DNA of 64,000 nucleotides from Litchfieldella qijiaojingensis (GCF_014651875.1 NZ_BMXS01000001.1:372001-436000); one strand, 5' to 3'; shown: positions 7,739 through 17,208, counted from the first letter of the stretch. The notes: generated by a model not told the origin, from the sequence alone. Translations and numbers: made by a program.

Positions 7739-8599
7739 TCAAAACACGTAGACGAACAGAAACAGACCGATCCATACCACATCGACGAAATGCCAGTACC
7801 AGGAGGCAGCCTCGAACGCGAAGTGATCGTCACGGGTGAAGTGCCCCTTGATGATACGGCCCAGCATTACCGCCAAGGTAATGGCGCCGATGGTGACGTG
7901 CAGTCCGTGGAACCCCGTCAGCAGGAAGAAGGTCGAGCCATAGATCCCCGCTTCCAGAGTGAGGCCTAAGTGAGCGTAGGCTTCGTAATACTCGAACCCC
8001 TGCACGACCAGGAAGGATATTCCCAGCACCAGGGTGCCAATGAGCCAGTTCCGCGCAGTCCGCCGATAACCTTCCTTCAAGGCTTCGTGGGCGATGGTCA
8101 GGGTAATGCTGGAACTGACCAGAAACAGCGTATTGGCCAACGGCAACTGCCAGGGGCTGACCGATTCCCTAGGCCCGCTGATGCCGGCATCGGGCGGATT
8201 CATCAGCGGCCAACTCGCGGTGAAATCCGGCCATAGCAGCGCCGCCACGCCCTTGGCTCCTTCACCGTCCAACCAAGGGACCGCGAAGGTACGCACGTAG
8301 AACAATGCGCCGAAGAAGGCAGCGAAAAACATGACTTCCGAAAAGATGAACCAGCCCATCCCCCAGCGGAAGGAGCGGTCCATCTGGTCATCGTAGAGCC
8401 CTTGACGCGACTCGCGCACCACATCGCGAAACCACAGGAACATGACGGACAGCACAGCCACCATACCCAAGGTCATCACCAAGGCGCCCCGACCGTACAC
8501 CAGCAACGTACCGAGACCGGCCATCATGATCCCCACGGCCAGGGAGCCCAGCGCCGGCCATTTACTGCTTTCCGGAACGTAGTAGCTGCCACCACTCAT
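7739..8599 (-). CDS. ctaE: Cytochrome c oxidase subunit III (aa3)
   Basis: The 286-residue integral membrane subunit stabilises the oxidase core. Seven helices are predicted. Family landmarks are YYVPESSKWP at the N-terminus, MGWFIFSEVMFFAAFFGAL, TGFHGLHVTIGAI and the C-terminal AASWYWHFVDVVWIGLFLFVY. The start overlaps the ctaG stop by 4 nt (ATGA), giving translational coupling. The order subunit II - I - ctaG - III is the standard aa3 arrangement. Confidence 0.97.
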   Translation of the reverse strand: MSGGSYYVPESSKWPALGSLAVGIMMAGLGTLLVYGRGALVMTLGMVAVLSVMFLWFRDVVRESRQGLYDDQMDRSFRWGMGWFIFSEVMFFAAFFGALFYVRTFAVPWLDGEGAKGVAALLWPDFTASWPLMNPPDAGISGPRESVSPWQLPLANTLFLVSSSITLTIAHEALKEGYRRTARNWLIGTLVLGISFLVVQGFEYYEAYAHLGLTLEAGIYGSTFFLLTGFHGLHVTIGAITLAVMLGRIIKGHFTRDDHFAFEAASWYWHFVDVVWIGLFLFVYVF

Positions 8600-9162
8600 A
8601 CGTCACCTCCTCGAACAGGCAATGTCTGTGCCTGTAGCTGTGATTGGGAGTCCGCCACGGGATACAGGGTATAGACCAGCGTTACCGTATTGATGTCGGG
8701 GGGTAGATCCCGAGTCAATTGAAAAACCAACGGCACTTCCAGACGCTCTCCGGCTTCCAGGCGCTGCTCCTCGAAGCAGAAACACTGCACCTTGCGTAGA
8801 TGCAAGGAAGCCTGTGAGGGCGACACGCTCGGAACCGCACGTCCGGTCAGTGCCTTGCTGCTATTGTTGCTGAAAGCGAAATTGACTTCGGTGGGCTGGC
8901 CAGGATGCACACGCACCTGTCGGTGTTCTGCTTCCAGTTGCCACGGCAACCCCTTTCCGGAACGCGTGATGAATTGCACCGTGACATAGCGCGAGGTATC
9001 CACCTGTTCATTAACGATCGAACGAGGCTGGTCACCCACCTTGCCGTTGATGCCCGTCACTTTGCAAAAGGCATCGTACAAGGGCACCAAGGCGAACGCG
9101 AAAGCGAACATGCCCATCAGCACAACTACCGTTCGAAAGACCGTGCGTTGGACCGGGTTCAT
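8596..9162 (-). CDS. ctaG: Cytochrome c oxidase assembly protein CtaG/Cox11
   Basis: Cox11 delivers copper to the CuB site of subunit I. The protein (188 residues) has one N-terminal anchor (about 8-28) and a periplasmic immunoglobulin-like domain holding the copper motif CFCF (in KVQCFCFEEQRLEAGE). The family segments LYDAFCKVTGINGK and LPVVFQLTRDLPPDINTVTLVYT-like are also readable, so the copper site is intact. It lies between subunits I and III. Confidence 0.95.
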   Translation of the reverse strand: MNPVQRTVFRTVVVLMGMFAFAFALVPLYDAFCKVTGINGKVGDQPRSIVNEQVDTSRYVTVQFITRSGKGLPWQLEAEHRQVRVHPGQPTEVNFAFSNNSSKALTGRAVPSVSPSQASLHLRKVQCFCFEEQRLEAGERLEVPLVFQLTRDLPPDINTVTLVYTLYPVADSQSQLQAQTLPVRGGDV

Positions 9163-9216
9163 GGCGCGACTCCCCGGCGCTGCCGGACATCGGCAGCGCC
9201 TAGCAAGCGAGTGATG

Positions 9217-10848
9217 TCAGTGAGTGATCGGGGTAAATTCCGGTGGCGTTTCGAAAGTGTGCAAGGGAGCTGGGCTAGGCACACTCCACTCCAGATCCTC
9301 GGCCCCCTCCCAGGCCTTGGCGGGTGCCTTTTCACCACCACGCACGCATTTGATCACTCCCCACACGAACAGTAACTGCGAAACACCGAACATGAAGGCG
9401 CCGACACTGGACACCATATTGAAATCGGCGAATTGAAGCGCGTAATCGGGTATACGTCGCGGCATGCCGGCCAGCCCCGAGAAGTGCATGGGGAAGAACG
9501 TCAGATTGACGCCGATGACCGACATCCAGAAATGCCAGCGTCCCAGACGTTCGTCGGGGTAGTGGCCGGTCCACTTGGGCAACCAGTAGTAGACACCAGC
9601 CATGACGGCGAAAATGGCTCCGGGCACCAGCACATAATGGAAATGGGCCACCACGAAATAGGTATCATGGTACTGGAAGTCCGCGGGGGCGATGGCCAGC
9701 ATCAGCCCGGAAAACCCGCCGATGGTGAACAACACCACGAAGGACAATGCGAACAGCATCGCTGTCTCGAAGGTGATCGAACCGCGGAACAGAGTCGCGA
9801 TCCAGTTGAATACCTTCACCCCGGTGGGTATGGCAATCAACATGGTCGTGAACATGAAGAACAATTCAGCCACCAGCGGCAAGCCAACCACGAACATGTG
9901 GTGTGCCCAGACCAGGAACGACAGGATGGCGATGGACGCCGTGGCGTAGACCATCGAGGCATATCCGAACAGAGGCTTGCGGGCAAAGGTGGGAATGATC
10001 GCCGACACGATACCGAACGCGGGCAGGATCATGATATAGACCTCGGGATGCCCGAAGAACCAGAATAGATGCTGGAACAACACCGGATCCCCGCCCCCAG
10101 CGGCGTTGAAAAAGCTAGTACCGAAGTTGATGTCCATCAGCATCATCGTAATGACCCCGGCAAGAATCGGCATTACCGCAATCAACAGGAATGCCGTGAT
10201 CAACCATGTCCATACGAATAGCGGCATGTCCATCAACCGCATGCCAGGGGCACGAAGGTTGAGAATGGTGGCTATGATGTTGATGGCACCCAGAATCGAG
10301 CTGATTCCCGCCATATGCAGCGAGAGGATGAAGAAAGTCGTGGATGGCGGGGCGTAGGTGGTCGACAGCGGCGCGTAGAAGGTCCAGCCGAAGTCGGGAC
10401 CGCCTCCCGGCATCAGCAGGGTCGACAATAGCAAGGTAAAGGCCACCGGAAGCAACCAGAAACTAAAATTGTTGAGCCGTGGCAGGGCCATGTCGGGCGC
10501 CCCCACCTGCAGCGGCACCATCCAGTTGGCAAGGCCTACGAAGGACGGCATGACAGCACCGAACACCATGATCAATCCATGCATGGTGGTCATCTGATTG
10601 AAGAATTCGGGTTGCACGAGTTGCAGTCCGGGCTGGAAGAGTTCCGCCCTCACCACCAACGCGAAGATGCCGCCGATGAAGAACATGACCAACGAGAAGA
10701 CCAGGTAGAGCGTACCGATCTCCTTGTGATTGGTGGTCAACAGCCAACGCCAAATTCCGCGGGGCCGCTCGTGATGTTCATGGGCCAGGCCGCCGCTAGC
10801 CGCAGTACTGTGCTCAAGAGTCGGTTTGGGAGGCAAATTCGAGGCCAT
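9217..10848 (-). CDS. ctaD: Cytochrome c oxidase subunit I (aa3)
   Basis: This is the catalytic subunit (543 residues, 12 helices) holding heme a, heme a3 and CuB. Visible motifs include MTTMHGLIMVFGAVMP (a heme a ligand His), FWFFGHPEVYIMILPAFG with the His-Tyr cross-link pair and the D-channel Glu, VWAHHMFVVG (CuB His pair) and YHDTYFVVAHFHYVL (the heme ligands). It is an A-family oxidase. It sits 54 nt after subunit II on the same transcript. Confidence 0.98.
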   Translation of the reverse strand: MASNLPPKPTLEHSTAASGGLAHEHHERPRGIWRWLLTTNHKEIGTLYLVFSLVMFFIGGIFALVVRAELFQPGLQLVQPEFFNQMTTMHGLIMVFGAVMPSFVGLANWMVPLQVGAPDMALPRLNNFSFWLLPVAFTLLLSTLLMPGGGPDFGWTFYAPLSTTYAPPSTTFFILSLHMAGISSILGAINIIATILNLRAPGMRLMDMPLFVWTWLITAFLLIAVMPILAGVITMMLMDINFGTSFFNAAGGGDPVLFQHLFWFFGHPEVYIMILPAFGIVSAIIPTFARKPLFGYASMVYATASIAILSFLVWAHHMFVVGLPLVAELFFMFTTMLIAIPTGVKVFNWIATLFRGSITFETAMLFALSFVVLFTIGGFSGLMLAIAPADFQYHDTYFVVAHFHYVLVPGAIFAVMAGVYYWLPKWTGHYPDERLGRWHFWMSVIGVNLTFFPMHFSGLAGMPRRIPDYALQFADFNMVSSVGAFMFGVSQLLFVWGVIKCVRGGEKAPAKAWEGAEDLEWSVPSPAPLHTFETPPEFTPITH

Positions 10849-10902
10849 CGGAGATCTCCTGTCCTGTCAAGAATACCCAGAGGAACGTTCCGTCATGCGC
10901 CA

Positions 10903-12018
10903 CTACTCGAGCAGCGCCTGGATTTCCGACGGTTGCACCGCATCCCCACTCTCATTTCCCCAGGCATTTCGTTCATAGGTGATGACGGCTGCCAGTTCCA
11001 CGGGATTCAAGTTGCCGCGATAGGCTGCCATGGGCGTCCCGGAGACACCGTTCAGCACCACATCGATATGACGGTCAAGGTCGTTGAGGAGCGCCTCATT
11101 ACCCGCCAAGGCAGGGAAGGTCGGCTCGGCTCCCGATCCATCCGGCTGGTGGCAGGTGGCGCAAATGGACCCATAAACCTGCTCACCGCGCTCCATCAAT
11201 TCATCCATACCCCACTCGCGATCGACACCGCTTGCTTCGGCTGCGGCAGCCTCCTGACGCTCAGCCAACCAAGTATCGAATTCGTCGGCTTCCACGGCGC
11301 GCACCACGATCGGCATGAAGGCATGGTCCTTGCCGCATAACTCGGCACATTGCCCACGATAGATTCCCGGCTCCTCGATTCGAACCCAGTTCTCATTGAC
11401 GAAACCAGGGATGCTGTCCTGCTTGACGGCAAGATCGGGGACCCACCATGAATGGATGACATCGTCGGAGGTCATCAGAAAACGCACTTTGCGACCGACA
11501 GGCAACACCAGCGGCTCATCGACGTCGAGCAGGTAATTCTCGTCCTTTTCCTCCTCGCCATTGACTTGACTCCGAGGCGTACTGAGGCTCGAGGTAAAGG
11601 AGACGTCCTCGCCTAGATACTCGTAATGCCAACGCCATTGCTGGCCAGTTACCATGACGTCGAGTTCTGCCTCCGAGGGGTCGTACATTCTCTTGAGTGT
11701 GGCGGTAGCCGGTAATGCCATGCCCACCAGGATCAATAGAGGGATCGCCGTCCAGACCACTTCGACGGACGTATTCTCGTGAAAATTGGCGGATTTGGCA
11801 CCACGGGAACGGCGATAGCGGAACAAGGAGTAGAACATCACCCCGAATACCACGATGCCAATCACTACACAGATCCAGAAGATCGTCATATGCAGCGAGT
11901 AAATCTCGCGACTGACATCAGTGACGCCTACTGGCATGTTCCAGCCATTGGCCAGGGTCGATGATGCCAACCCCAGGAAAGATCCCGCCCCCATCATCCA
12001 AGCGAGCGACTTGCGCAT
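10903..12018 (-). CDS. ctaC: Cytochrome c oxidase subunit II with fused cytochrome c domain
   Basis: The 371-residue protein begins with a signal peptide (MRKSLAWMMGAGSFLGLASSTLA), then two transmembrane helices, then the cupredoxin domain with the CuA site (QCAELCGKDHAFM, two Cys, His and Met). A C-terminal class I cytochrome c domain (about 270-365) has the heme motif CATCH. It takes electrons from periplasmic cytochrome c and passes them to subunit I. The start has AAGGAGG upstream. It opens the aa3 operon; the promoter must lie in 12019-12120. Confidence 0.97.
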   Translation of the reverse strand: MRKSLAWMMGAGSFLGLASSTLANGWNMPVGVTDVSREIYSLHMTIFWICVVIGIVVFGVMFYSLFRYRRSRGAKSANFHENTSVEVVWTAIPLLILVGMALPATATLKRMYDPSEAELDVMVTGQQWRWHYEYLGEDVSFTSSLSTPRSQVNGEEEKDENYLLDVDEPLVLPVGRKVRFLMTSDDVIHSWWVPDLAVKQDSIPGFVNENWVRIEEPGIYRGQCAELCGKDHAFMPIVVRAVEADEFDTWLAERQEAAAAEASGVDREWGMDELMERGEQVYGSICATCHQPDGSGAEPTFPALAGNEALLNDLDRHIDVVLNGVSGTPMAAYRGNLNPVELAAVITYERNAWGNESGDAVQPSEIQALLE

Positions 12019-12169
12019 CGGCCCCTCCTTGTCGTTGTCATGCCTACCGCGCGGCTGTGAGGCAATATTAGGCGTGCCTTTAACGCTTATGGAAAAGGAT
12101 TACAAGCCGAATGGCAAGCAAACCCACCAAGTTGCTAAACGCACGCATCAACGCTAAAGGCGACGATCG

Positions 12170-12343
12170 TCAGCGGGCGGCGACGATCGCCACCGCGGCC
12201 ACCACGACTACCAGCACCACCGCCAAGGCGATGCCTGCCGCAACGAAGGCTACTGGTTTTCCATGCTGGAAATCGCGGTGTCGCTGGCGTTCGTTCTGCA
12301 CCCCAAAAAATGCCGCCAACACTGACTTGATCACTTCCCACAT
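12170..12343 (-). CDS. DUF2970 family small membrane protein
   Basis: The 57-residue protein starts MWEVIKSVLAAFFGVQNERQ, the hallmark of DUF2970, and ends in one strong transmembrane helix (VAFVAAGIALAVVLVVVVAAVAI). The ATG at 12343 has GGGAG 7 nt upstream; longer frames upstream look non-coding. Members often sit near cox genes, and here the protein lies upstream of subunit II on the same strand. The function is unknown. Confidence 0.75.
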   Translation of the reverse strand: MWEVIKSVLAAFFGVQNERQRHRDFQHGKPVAFVAAGIALAVVLVVVVAAVAIVAAR

Positions 12344-12515
12344 CGACAGACTCCCGTGCAACCGAGATTCAGGGTAGCGCATGCCACGTACGGCCCATCT
12401 ACGTCCTTTGTCGCACATCAAGAAAACAGTGCGCGGAAACTATTCGAAACAATCGCGGACGACCTTGCCCACTATACTCAGGAATGCACTTGACACCATA
12501 GCGAGGGGCCTACAA

Positions 12516-12896
12516 ATGCTAAAAGCAACGCGCAGCGCTGCTCCTGCCCAGGAACCCGTCCTGGAACCCGTCCTGGAAGTTTCCCAACCGGTCATCGAGT
12601 GGTGGATGCAACACTGGATGGATGCTGCGTCGCCCATGGCACGCATGCAACTGGCGTGGATGGAAACCGTCAGTGACGCCATTCATCATGAAGCCGAATT
12701 CCTGATGGCTTGTGCCTCTAGCAGCGAAAGGATGGCCAAATGCTTCATGGATCAGGAAACGCTCAACAACCCTGCGGTATTAGGCGAGTGCTATAACGAT
12801 GCGGTCAAGGAAATGGCCAATGCCCACCTTTCTCGCATCAGCAAGGTCGCCGAGCTGTCGAACGAGTTCCGCGAACGGGTATGGGAAGAGATTTGA
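12516..12896 (+). CDS. Phasin-like helical protein
   Basis: The 126-residue protein begins MLKATRSAAPAQEP after GAGGGG at a good distance. A short repeated EPVLEPVLE segment leads into a wholly helical body with WWMQHWMDAASPMARMQ, then MANAHLSRISKVAELSNEFRERVWEEI. The amphipathic helices and the KVAELSNEFRERVWE ending resemble PHA granule-associated phasin-type proteins, common in Halomonas. No enzymatic motif is visible. A terminator follows directly. The phasin assignment is by general resemblance only. Confidence 0.5.
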   Translation: MLKATRSAAPAQEPVLEPVLEVSQPVIEWWMQHWMDAASPMARMQLAWMETVSDAIHHEAEFLMACASSSERMAKCFMDQETLNNPAVLGECYNDAVKEMANAHLSRISKVAELSNEFRERVWEEI

Positions 12897-12923
12897 TCGC
12901 ACTGATCGAACATGTCAGCAAGA

Positions 12924-12955
12924 GAGGGTGGCCATAGGTAGACCGCCCTCTTTTT
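12924..12955 (+). terminator. Rho-independent terminator after the phasin-like gene
   Basis: The stem GAGGGTGG/CCGCCCTC (one G-T pair) closes an AT-containing loop and is followed by CTTTTTCC. It lies 27 nt past the stop codon of the phasin-like gene. Confidence 0.75.
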
Positions 12956-13134
12956 CCGTTTCCGCGTTTTTCCTCCTTATCCCGAGCCGTGAACACGCCT
13001 GTCGACAGTCGCCGCTGCCAGACACGCCGCCAGAATATGCCTCCCTCTGGGTTTGTACCCGGCATTGCATCCTTGACATCGCAGTCGCTTTGCCTCGCTC
13101 CGACAAGCACTTGAATAAAAAGCGCAAAAAGGGG

Positions 13135-13163
13135 TTTTCATTTCCAGCGTCACGAGGTAGGAT
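13135..13163 (+). promoter_or_regulatory. Possible tRNA-Pro promoter
   Basis: TTTTCA (13135-13140) and TAGGAT (13158-13163) are 17 bp apart, and a GC-rich discriminator follows, as in stringently controlled stable-RNA promoters. The tRNA starts 55 bp downstream. Both boxes are imperfect, and an alternative pair exists upstream (TTGCCT and GAATAA), so this is tentative. Apart from this the 260 bp before the tRNA show no gene. Confidence 0.35.
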
Positions 13164-13218
13164 ACGCCTCGTTCTCGGGGCATGGGGTGGCCTACAGCCT
13201 CACATCGGGAACCCGGTC

Positions 13219-13295
13219 CGGAGCGTGGCGCAGCTTGGTAGCGCGCTGCAATGGGGTTGCAGAGGTCGCTGGTTCGAATCCAGTCGCTCCGACCA
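13219..13295 (+). tRNA. tRNA-Pro (GGG anticodon)
   Basis: The 77-nt cloverleaf is complete. The acceptor stem is CGGAGCG/CGCTCCG, the D-arm is GCGCAGCTTGGTAGCGC, the anticodon stem CTGCA/TGCAG closes the loop ATGGGGT with anticodon GGG, the T-arm contains GGTTCGAATCC, and CCA is encoded. It reads Pro codon CCC (and CCU by wobble). It sits exactly at the border between the housekeeping region and the injection-system cluster. tRNA genes are common integration sites, but no integrase or second copy of its 3' end is visible in the window. Confidence 0.97.
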
Positions 13296-13308
13296 CGAAC
13301 AGCAAAAG

Positions 13309-13347
13309 AAACCGCCACTTACGGGTCACACCGGGTGGCGGTTTTTC
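13309..13347. terminator. Bidirectional terminator between tRNA-Pro and the eCIS operon
   Basis: A 10-bp stem (AAACCGCCAC/GTGGCGGTTT) is followed by TTTTTCG on the plus strand and TTTCTTTTG on the minus strand. It can therefore end both the tRNA transcript and the long eCIS transcript, whose last stop codon is at 13365. Confidence 0.8.
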
Positions 13348-13364
13348 GTTGGTGATTCAGGGGG

Positions 13365-16300
13365 CTACTTGGTGCTCTTGATCCTTACCCACATTTTCTT
13401 GCCGCCCTTGATGTTCTCCCTGGCTTCCTTCTTCAGTTGCTTCATGCTCTTGGACTTGTTGTCCGGCGTCTTGACAGTCGCCTTTTCCAACTCGCCACCC
13501 GCCCGCTGGTTCAAACCGCTTTCCAACGTCCACATGTTCTCGACCTTGTTCGGGCCACCGACCTGAATTTCCCAGACATGGTCACCGTCCTTGCCTTCCT
13601 CGGCAGCGTAGAAACCAAACAGCCGGAACTTGTTGGTGAAGATGGCCCCGGATTCGTTATCGCGGGACTTCGGTACGAAGGGAAATAGCTTGGTGCCTGC
13701 CTTGATCTGCCATTTATCGGCGACACCGACCGTGGTTCGGCTGGGGCTGGGCAGTTTTTCCCGGGTCGTGGCATCAAACTTCTCGATCTTGGGATTTTTC
13801 TTCCATTCTTTCACTTTGTCCTTGGTACCGGTATTGGAAACCCGGCTTTCGATGTCATCCGCCAGCGCCTGCCGCTCTATCTTGGAACGACCCTTATGGT
13901 CCTTGAGCTCGGCTTGGGTCACACGCGCCTCGCCTGCGACATAGGGGCCTACGTAAAGCGGTTCGTAATGCTTCGAGTCGGTGATCGCGGGCTTCTTCCA
14001 ATCGAGCTCTATCGGATTGTTCTTGCTACCCCAATAGTTGCCAGGACGATCGATACGCGCTATCTCGGCTGGCTTGCCTTCACGCAAACTGGTCATGACC
14101 CGCCAGGCAATGATGTCGCCTTTCACTTTTTCCGCTTCGACGAACACCTTGCCCTTCTCCTTGGCCTTGCCAGCGGGATACTTGAATTGAACCGGATAGC
14201 CATGGCGTTTCTTCAGTTCGTCCAGCTTGGCTTCGATGGCACCCTTGGTATCGCTCTTGTCCTCCGGCCAGTTCTTGAAGGCATCCCGAATGGCTGCGTT
14301 CAGTGCCTTGTGCCGCTCCCGTTCGGGACGCAGATAATTCACCAGGATGTCACTGTTGCGGCGGCGCTTCTTGGCCCCTCCGCCCTTGACCTTGATTTTG
14401 GTGCTGCCCTTGTCTTCGACTTGCAAGCGGTTCAGTGCCGGATCCTTGGGATAGGCATCGATGTCCACCCGAGCCTCGAACAGTCGATATTCAGGTTTCC
14501 TGGCGATGGTAGTGGCTTTCTTCTTGACCTCCACCTGGGTCATGCCGCCCTGTTCCTTCGCTTCCTTGCCGATAGCCTGAATCTCCGATTCCAGTCGCCG
14601 CCACTTGGCCCGGGAATCACCCATGGACGTGCCAGCTGATGCATCGTCCTTGTCTTTCTTCTTGCCCTGACGTTTGTCTTGCTTGTCAGCCTCGGCCGAC
14701 TTCCTCTTGGCTTCCGCCCGCTTCTGCTTGTTCGTCTTGACCTGTTTGAGCCGTTTCCGTGGCTTGGTCTTGGATCCCTTGAATGCACCTCCCTTGCGGC
14801 GCCGACCACCAATGCCAAGCAGGCGCTCCGACAAGTCCTTGTCGGCCATGATCTCAGCGAGCTTATCGTTGATGGTGCCGGTCAGGAAACCGACAAAGGG
14901 CGCTAGCAGGAAGCCAGCCCTGAAGCCTTTCAATGACAGTGTCACCGTCTGATCGGCATTACCGCCTTCGACGGCCCGTTTATAGGCCAGCATTTCTTCC
15001 ACGGCGGTGATGCCGTCCGGCACATCGAAGACAAGCTGTTTGAGTTCCTCGTCGGAGAGGTCTTCGGGCAAGAAGAACTGGTCCATGATAGGCTCCAGCT
15101 TCTCGATCATGCCTACTCGCTCTTCCGATCCCAACATCAGCTCCAACAGTTCGTCTTCCAGATTCTCCATCTGGCGGATCTGCTCGACCGAAGCCTCACC
15201 CTTGTCCAACAGCTTGCGCAACTTGCGGACCTGCTCACGCTTTTCCTGGAAAGTCTTCAGCAAACGATCGGCTTTCGCCAAGGACTCGCGCACCGTCTGG
15301 AAGGTGGCGACGATCCCCCGGATCTTGTCCACCACTTCCATCAGGTTCTGAATTTTCCGTATTAGCTTGCGCAACTTGTTCAATCGGATGGCCAGATGAC
15401 CCGCAGCCGCGGCCCCGGCTGCCAGCGAAGCACCGCCACTGACCGGAGCAGTCAAGGCGGAAAACAGTGCCGTGGCAGCGATCTCGGCGGACAACCAGGC
15501 GATCTCTTCCAGAATGAAATCGCGAATCCTGCCAATGTTGGAGGTCAACCCGATAGTGACTGGTTGCAGCTCAGGCAAGCGTTCACTGGCTCCAGCCAGC
15601 ATTCCTTGGATCATGATCAGGGTATTCAGCTCGGAAAGCTTGTTTAGATCGATCTCCTCGAATTCCTTCTTGAGCTTGGGATCGGTGATCTTGCTCTGGA
15701 TCAGAGCCAGATTACTGTTGATCTTCTTGGCCTTGTCGAGGCTTGCGGCGGTGGCTTTGGCATCCGTTTCAATGTTCAACAGCACTTCTTCCGGCAACTC
15801 GCTCGATTCCGAAGTCGGGTCCGCCTTCAGCATCTGGTTGATCGATAGCGCTTCCCGGCTGGCTTCATCCAGGTTTTGGTAAAATTCCAGGAGGTCGGCC
15901 AGACCCTTGTTGGTGCAGGCAGGGTCGTCCTCGCATTGTTGTGCCAATTCATCCATGACGCTCAGGAATTGTTCTTCCTCAGCGCTTGACAGTTCGCCCA
16001 ATGCGTCGGCTACACGTTGTTTCTCTTCATCGGTGAGCGGGGTCTTATCGATGTCTTCACCGGAGCCACCCACTTTCTTGATGAACTCCTTCAGTTCCTT
16101 CTCGCTGGCCTTCTTCTTGCCCCCGGCACCACCCTTCTTTTCACCACCCTGTCCTTTCCTTTCAGCCTCTCCACCTTTGCCGGCTTCGCCTTCACCCTTT
16201 TTGTCGCCCTTCCCTTTACCCTCACCTTTACTCTCTCCCGAACCGGCAGAGCCCTTGAGGTAAAAGATCAGGTCATAATCACTGGGCGGGAAATCTTCGA

Positions 16301-17144
16301 GTTCCGGTTGGCCGGCAACTCCCTCGAAAGACCAGTTGTAACGGAACTTGCCAAGCGTTTCGTCGGGGTCGACGTGAATATCCTTGTCCCGGCTGGCTTT
16401 CTTCTTGTGTGTCGCCTTGATGCGAGTGCCTGACTGATAGGGTGGATTGGAAGGATCAATGGGGGTGGGATTTTCGAGCTCGTCGGTTATCAAGGGATAG
16501 GTATAACGCTTGCCGTTCTCCAGCGTGATTTTCACTTCATTGGCATTAGTGAAGATTTCGACCCGTTTTATCTTGGCGGGCGCCAACTGGGCAACGGCCT
16601 GCGCTGGCTGCTGGCCAGGTATCATCTGATGGTGAGGCGGCGAAAACGTTCTGCTTACGCCGCTTTTGATTCTGCTCCCCATTTCATCCGCTTCACGCTC
16701 CAGGCATGGCTCGAGGTTAGTGGCGACGCCACTACGCTGGCCTGTGGGCCGGACGCGCCCTTGCTTTTGTTGCACCAAGTGCCAAGCCTCGTGCGGCAGT
16801 TGATGCTCCTGTCCCGCTCCCAGATAGATGTTGTTGGCTTGGGCATACGCATTGGCGCCCAAGCGCTGGGGCTCGCTGCTATTGTAGTGAACCCGGGCGG
16901 AAGAGAGATCCACGCCGGAAAGCTGCTCCAGCGCACCGCGCAGCGAGTGAGGCAAACCGTTGTGCCCGCTCGCCGGACTAAGCGAGGAAGATGTCGCTTC
17001 GTTCCATAGTGAAGGTCTGAGCAGCAATGGCTGATCGGCACGCCCTGCATTCTGTTCTGCAGAGCCTGTACTGCCTCGTTTGGAGGTCGAATCCTGCTGG
17101 CCATCCTGCCGGGGCTTGCCTTGACCTTGTCTCGCCAGCGACAT
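13365..17144 (-). CDS. Giant DUF4157 (eCIS-core) protein with C-terminal HNH-like region, putative cargo toxin
   Basis: At 1259 residues this is the last gene of the injection-system operon. The N-terminal part (about 50-160) is a DUF4157 domain with a zinc-protease-type motif HEAWH (118-122) and ARVHYNSSEPQRLGANAYAQ; this domain marks proteins loaded into eCIS particles. A Lys/Gly/Glu-rich linker (about 298-341), long coiled-coil-like helices, a glycine/alanine-rich hydrophobic stretch (about 558-585) and a second Lys-rich linker (about 791-831) follow. The C-terminus has DHVWEIQVGG, then NMWTLESGLNQRAGG (from about residue 1188), which resembles an HNH/His-Me nuclease core. I infer a nuclease cargo. 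The start has GGGGAGG upstream. The gene looks less GC-rich than the structural genes. Confidence 0.75.
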   Translation of the reverse strand: MSLARQGQGKPRQDGQQDSTSKRGSTGSAEQNAGRADQPLLLRPSLWNEATSSSLSPASGHNGLPHSLRGALEQLSGVDLSSARVHYNSSEPQRLGANAYAQANNIYLGAGQEHQLPHEAWHLVQQKQGRVRPTGQRSGVATNLEPCLEREADEMGSRIKSGVSRTFSPPHHQMIPGQQPAQAVAQLAPAKIKRVEIFTNANEVKITLENGKRYTYPLITDELENPTPIDPSNPPYQSGTRIKATHKKKASRDKDIHVDPDETLGKFRYNWSFEGVAGQPELEDFPPSDYDLIFYLKGSAGSGESKGEGKGKGDKKGEGEAGKGGEAERKGQGGEKKGGAGGKKKASEKELKEFIKKVGGSGEDIDKTPLTDEEKQRVADALGELSSAEEEQFLSVMDELAQQCEDDPACTNKGLADLLEFYQNLDEASREALSINQMLKADPTSESSELPEEVLLNIETDAKATAASLDKAKKINSNLALIQSKITDPKLKKEFEEIDLNKLSELNTLIMIQGMLAGASERLPELQPVTIGLTSNIGRIRDFILEEIAWLSAEIAATALFSALTAPVSGGASLAAGAAAAGHLAIRLNKLRKLIRKIQNLMEVVDKIRGIVATFQTVRESLAKADRLLKTFQEKREQVRKLRKLLDKGEASVEQIRQMENLEDELLELMLGSEERVGMIEKLEPIMDQFFLPEDLSDEELKQLVFDVPDGITAVEEMLAYKRAVEGGNADQTVTLSLKGFRAGFLLAPFVGFLTGTINDKLAEIMADKDLSERLLGIGGRRRKGGAFKGSKTKPRKRLKQVKTNKQKRAEAKRKSAEADKQDKRQGKKKDKDDASAGTSMGDSRAKWRRLESEIQAIGKEAKEQGGMTQVEVKKKATTIARKPEYRLFEARVDIDAYPKDPALNRLQVEDKGSTKIKVKGGGAKKRRRNSDILVNYLRPERERHKALNAAIRDAFKNWPEDKSDTKGAIEAKLDELKKRHGYPVQFKYPAGKAKEKGKVFVEAEKVKGDIIAWRVMTSLREGKPAEIARIDRPGNYWGSKNNPIELDWKKPAITDSKHYEPLYVGPYVAGEARVTQAELKDHKGRSKIERQALADDIESRVSNTGTKDKVKEWKKNPKIEKFDATTREKLPSPSRTTVGVADKWQIKAGTKLFPFVPKSRDNESGAIFTNKFRLFGFYAAEEGKDGDHVWEIQVGGPNKVENMWTLESGLNQRAGGELEKATVKTPDNKSKSMKQLKKEARENIKGGKKMWVRIKSTK

Positions 17145-17208
17145 GTTGCGCCTCCCCGTATTTCAGCCCGACTGGATTTATGACGACAACGGCATCACCT
17201 TCGTCGAT

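Noticed and set aside
9159-9341. 60-residue minus-strand ORF between ctaG and ctaD
   Set aside because: It mostly overlaps the ctaD end in another frame and has no family resemblance.
13260-13295. tRNA-Pro 3' end as an attachment site for an integrative element
   Set aside because: No second copy of this sequence and no integrase were found by eye in the window; it may lie outside.
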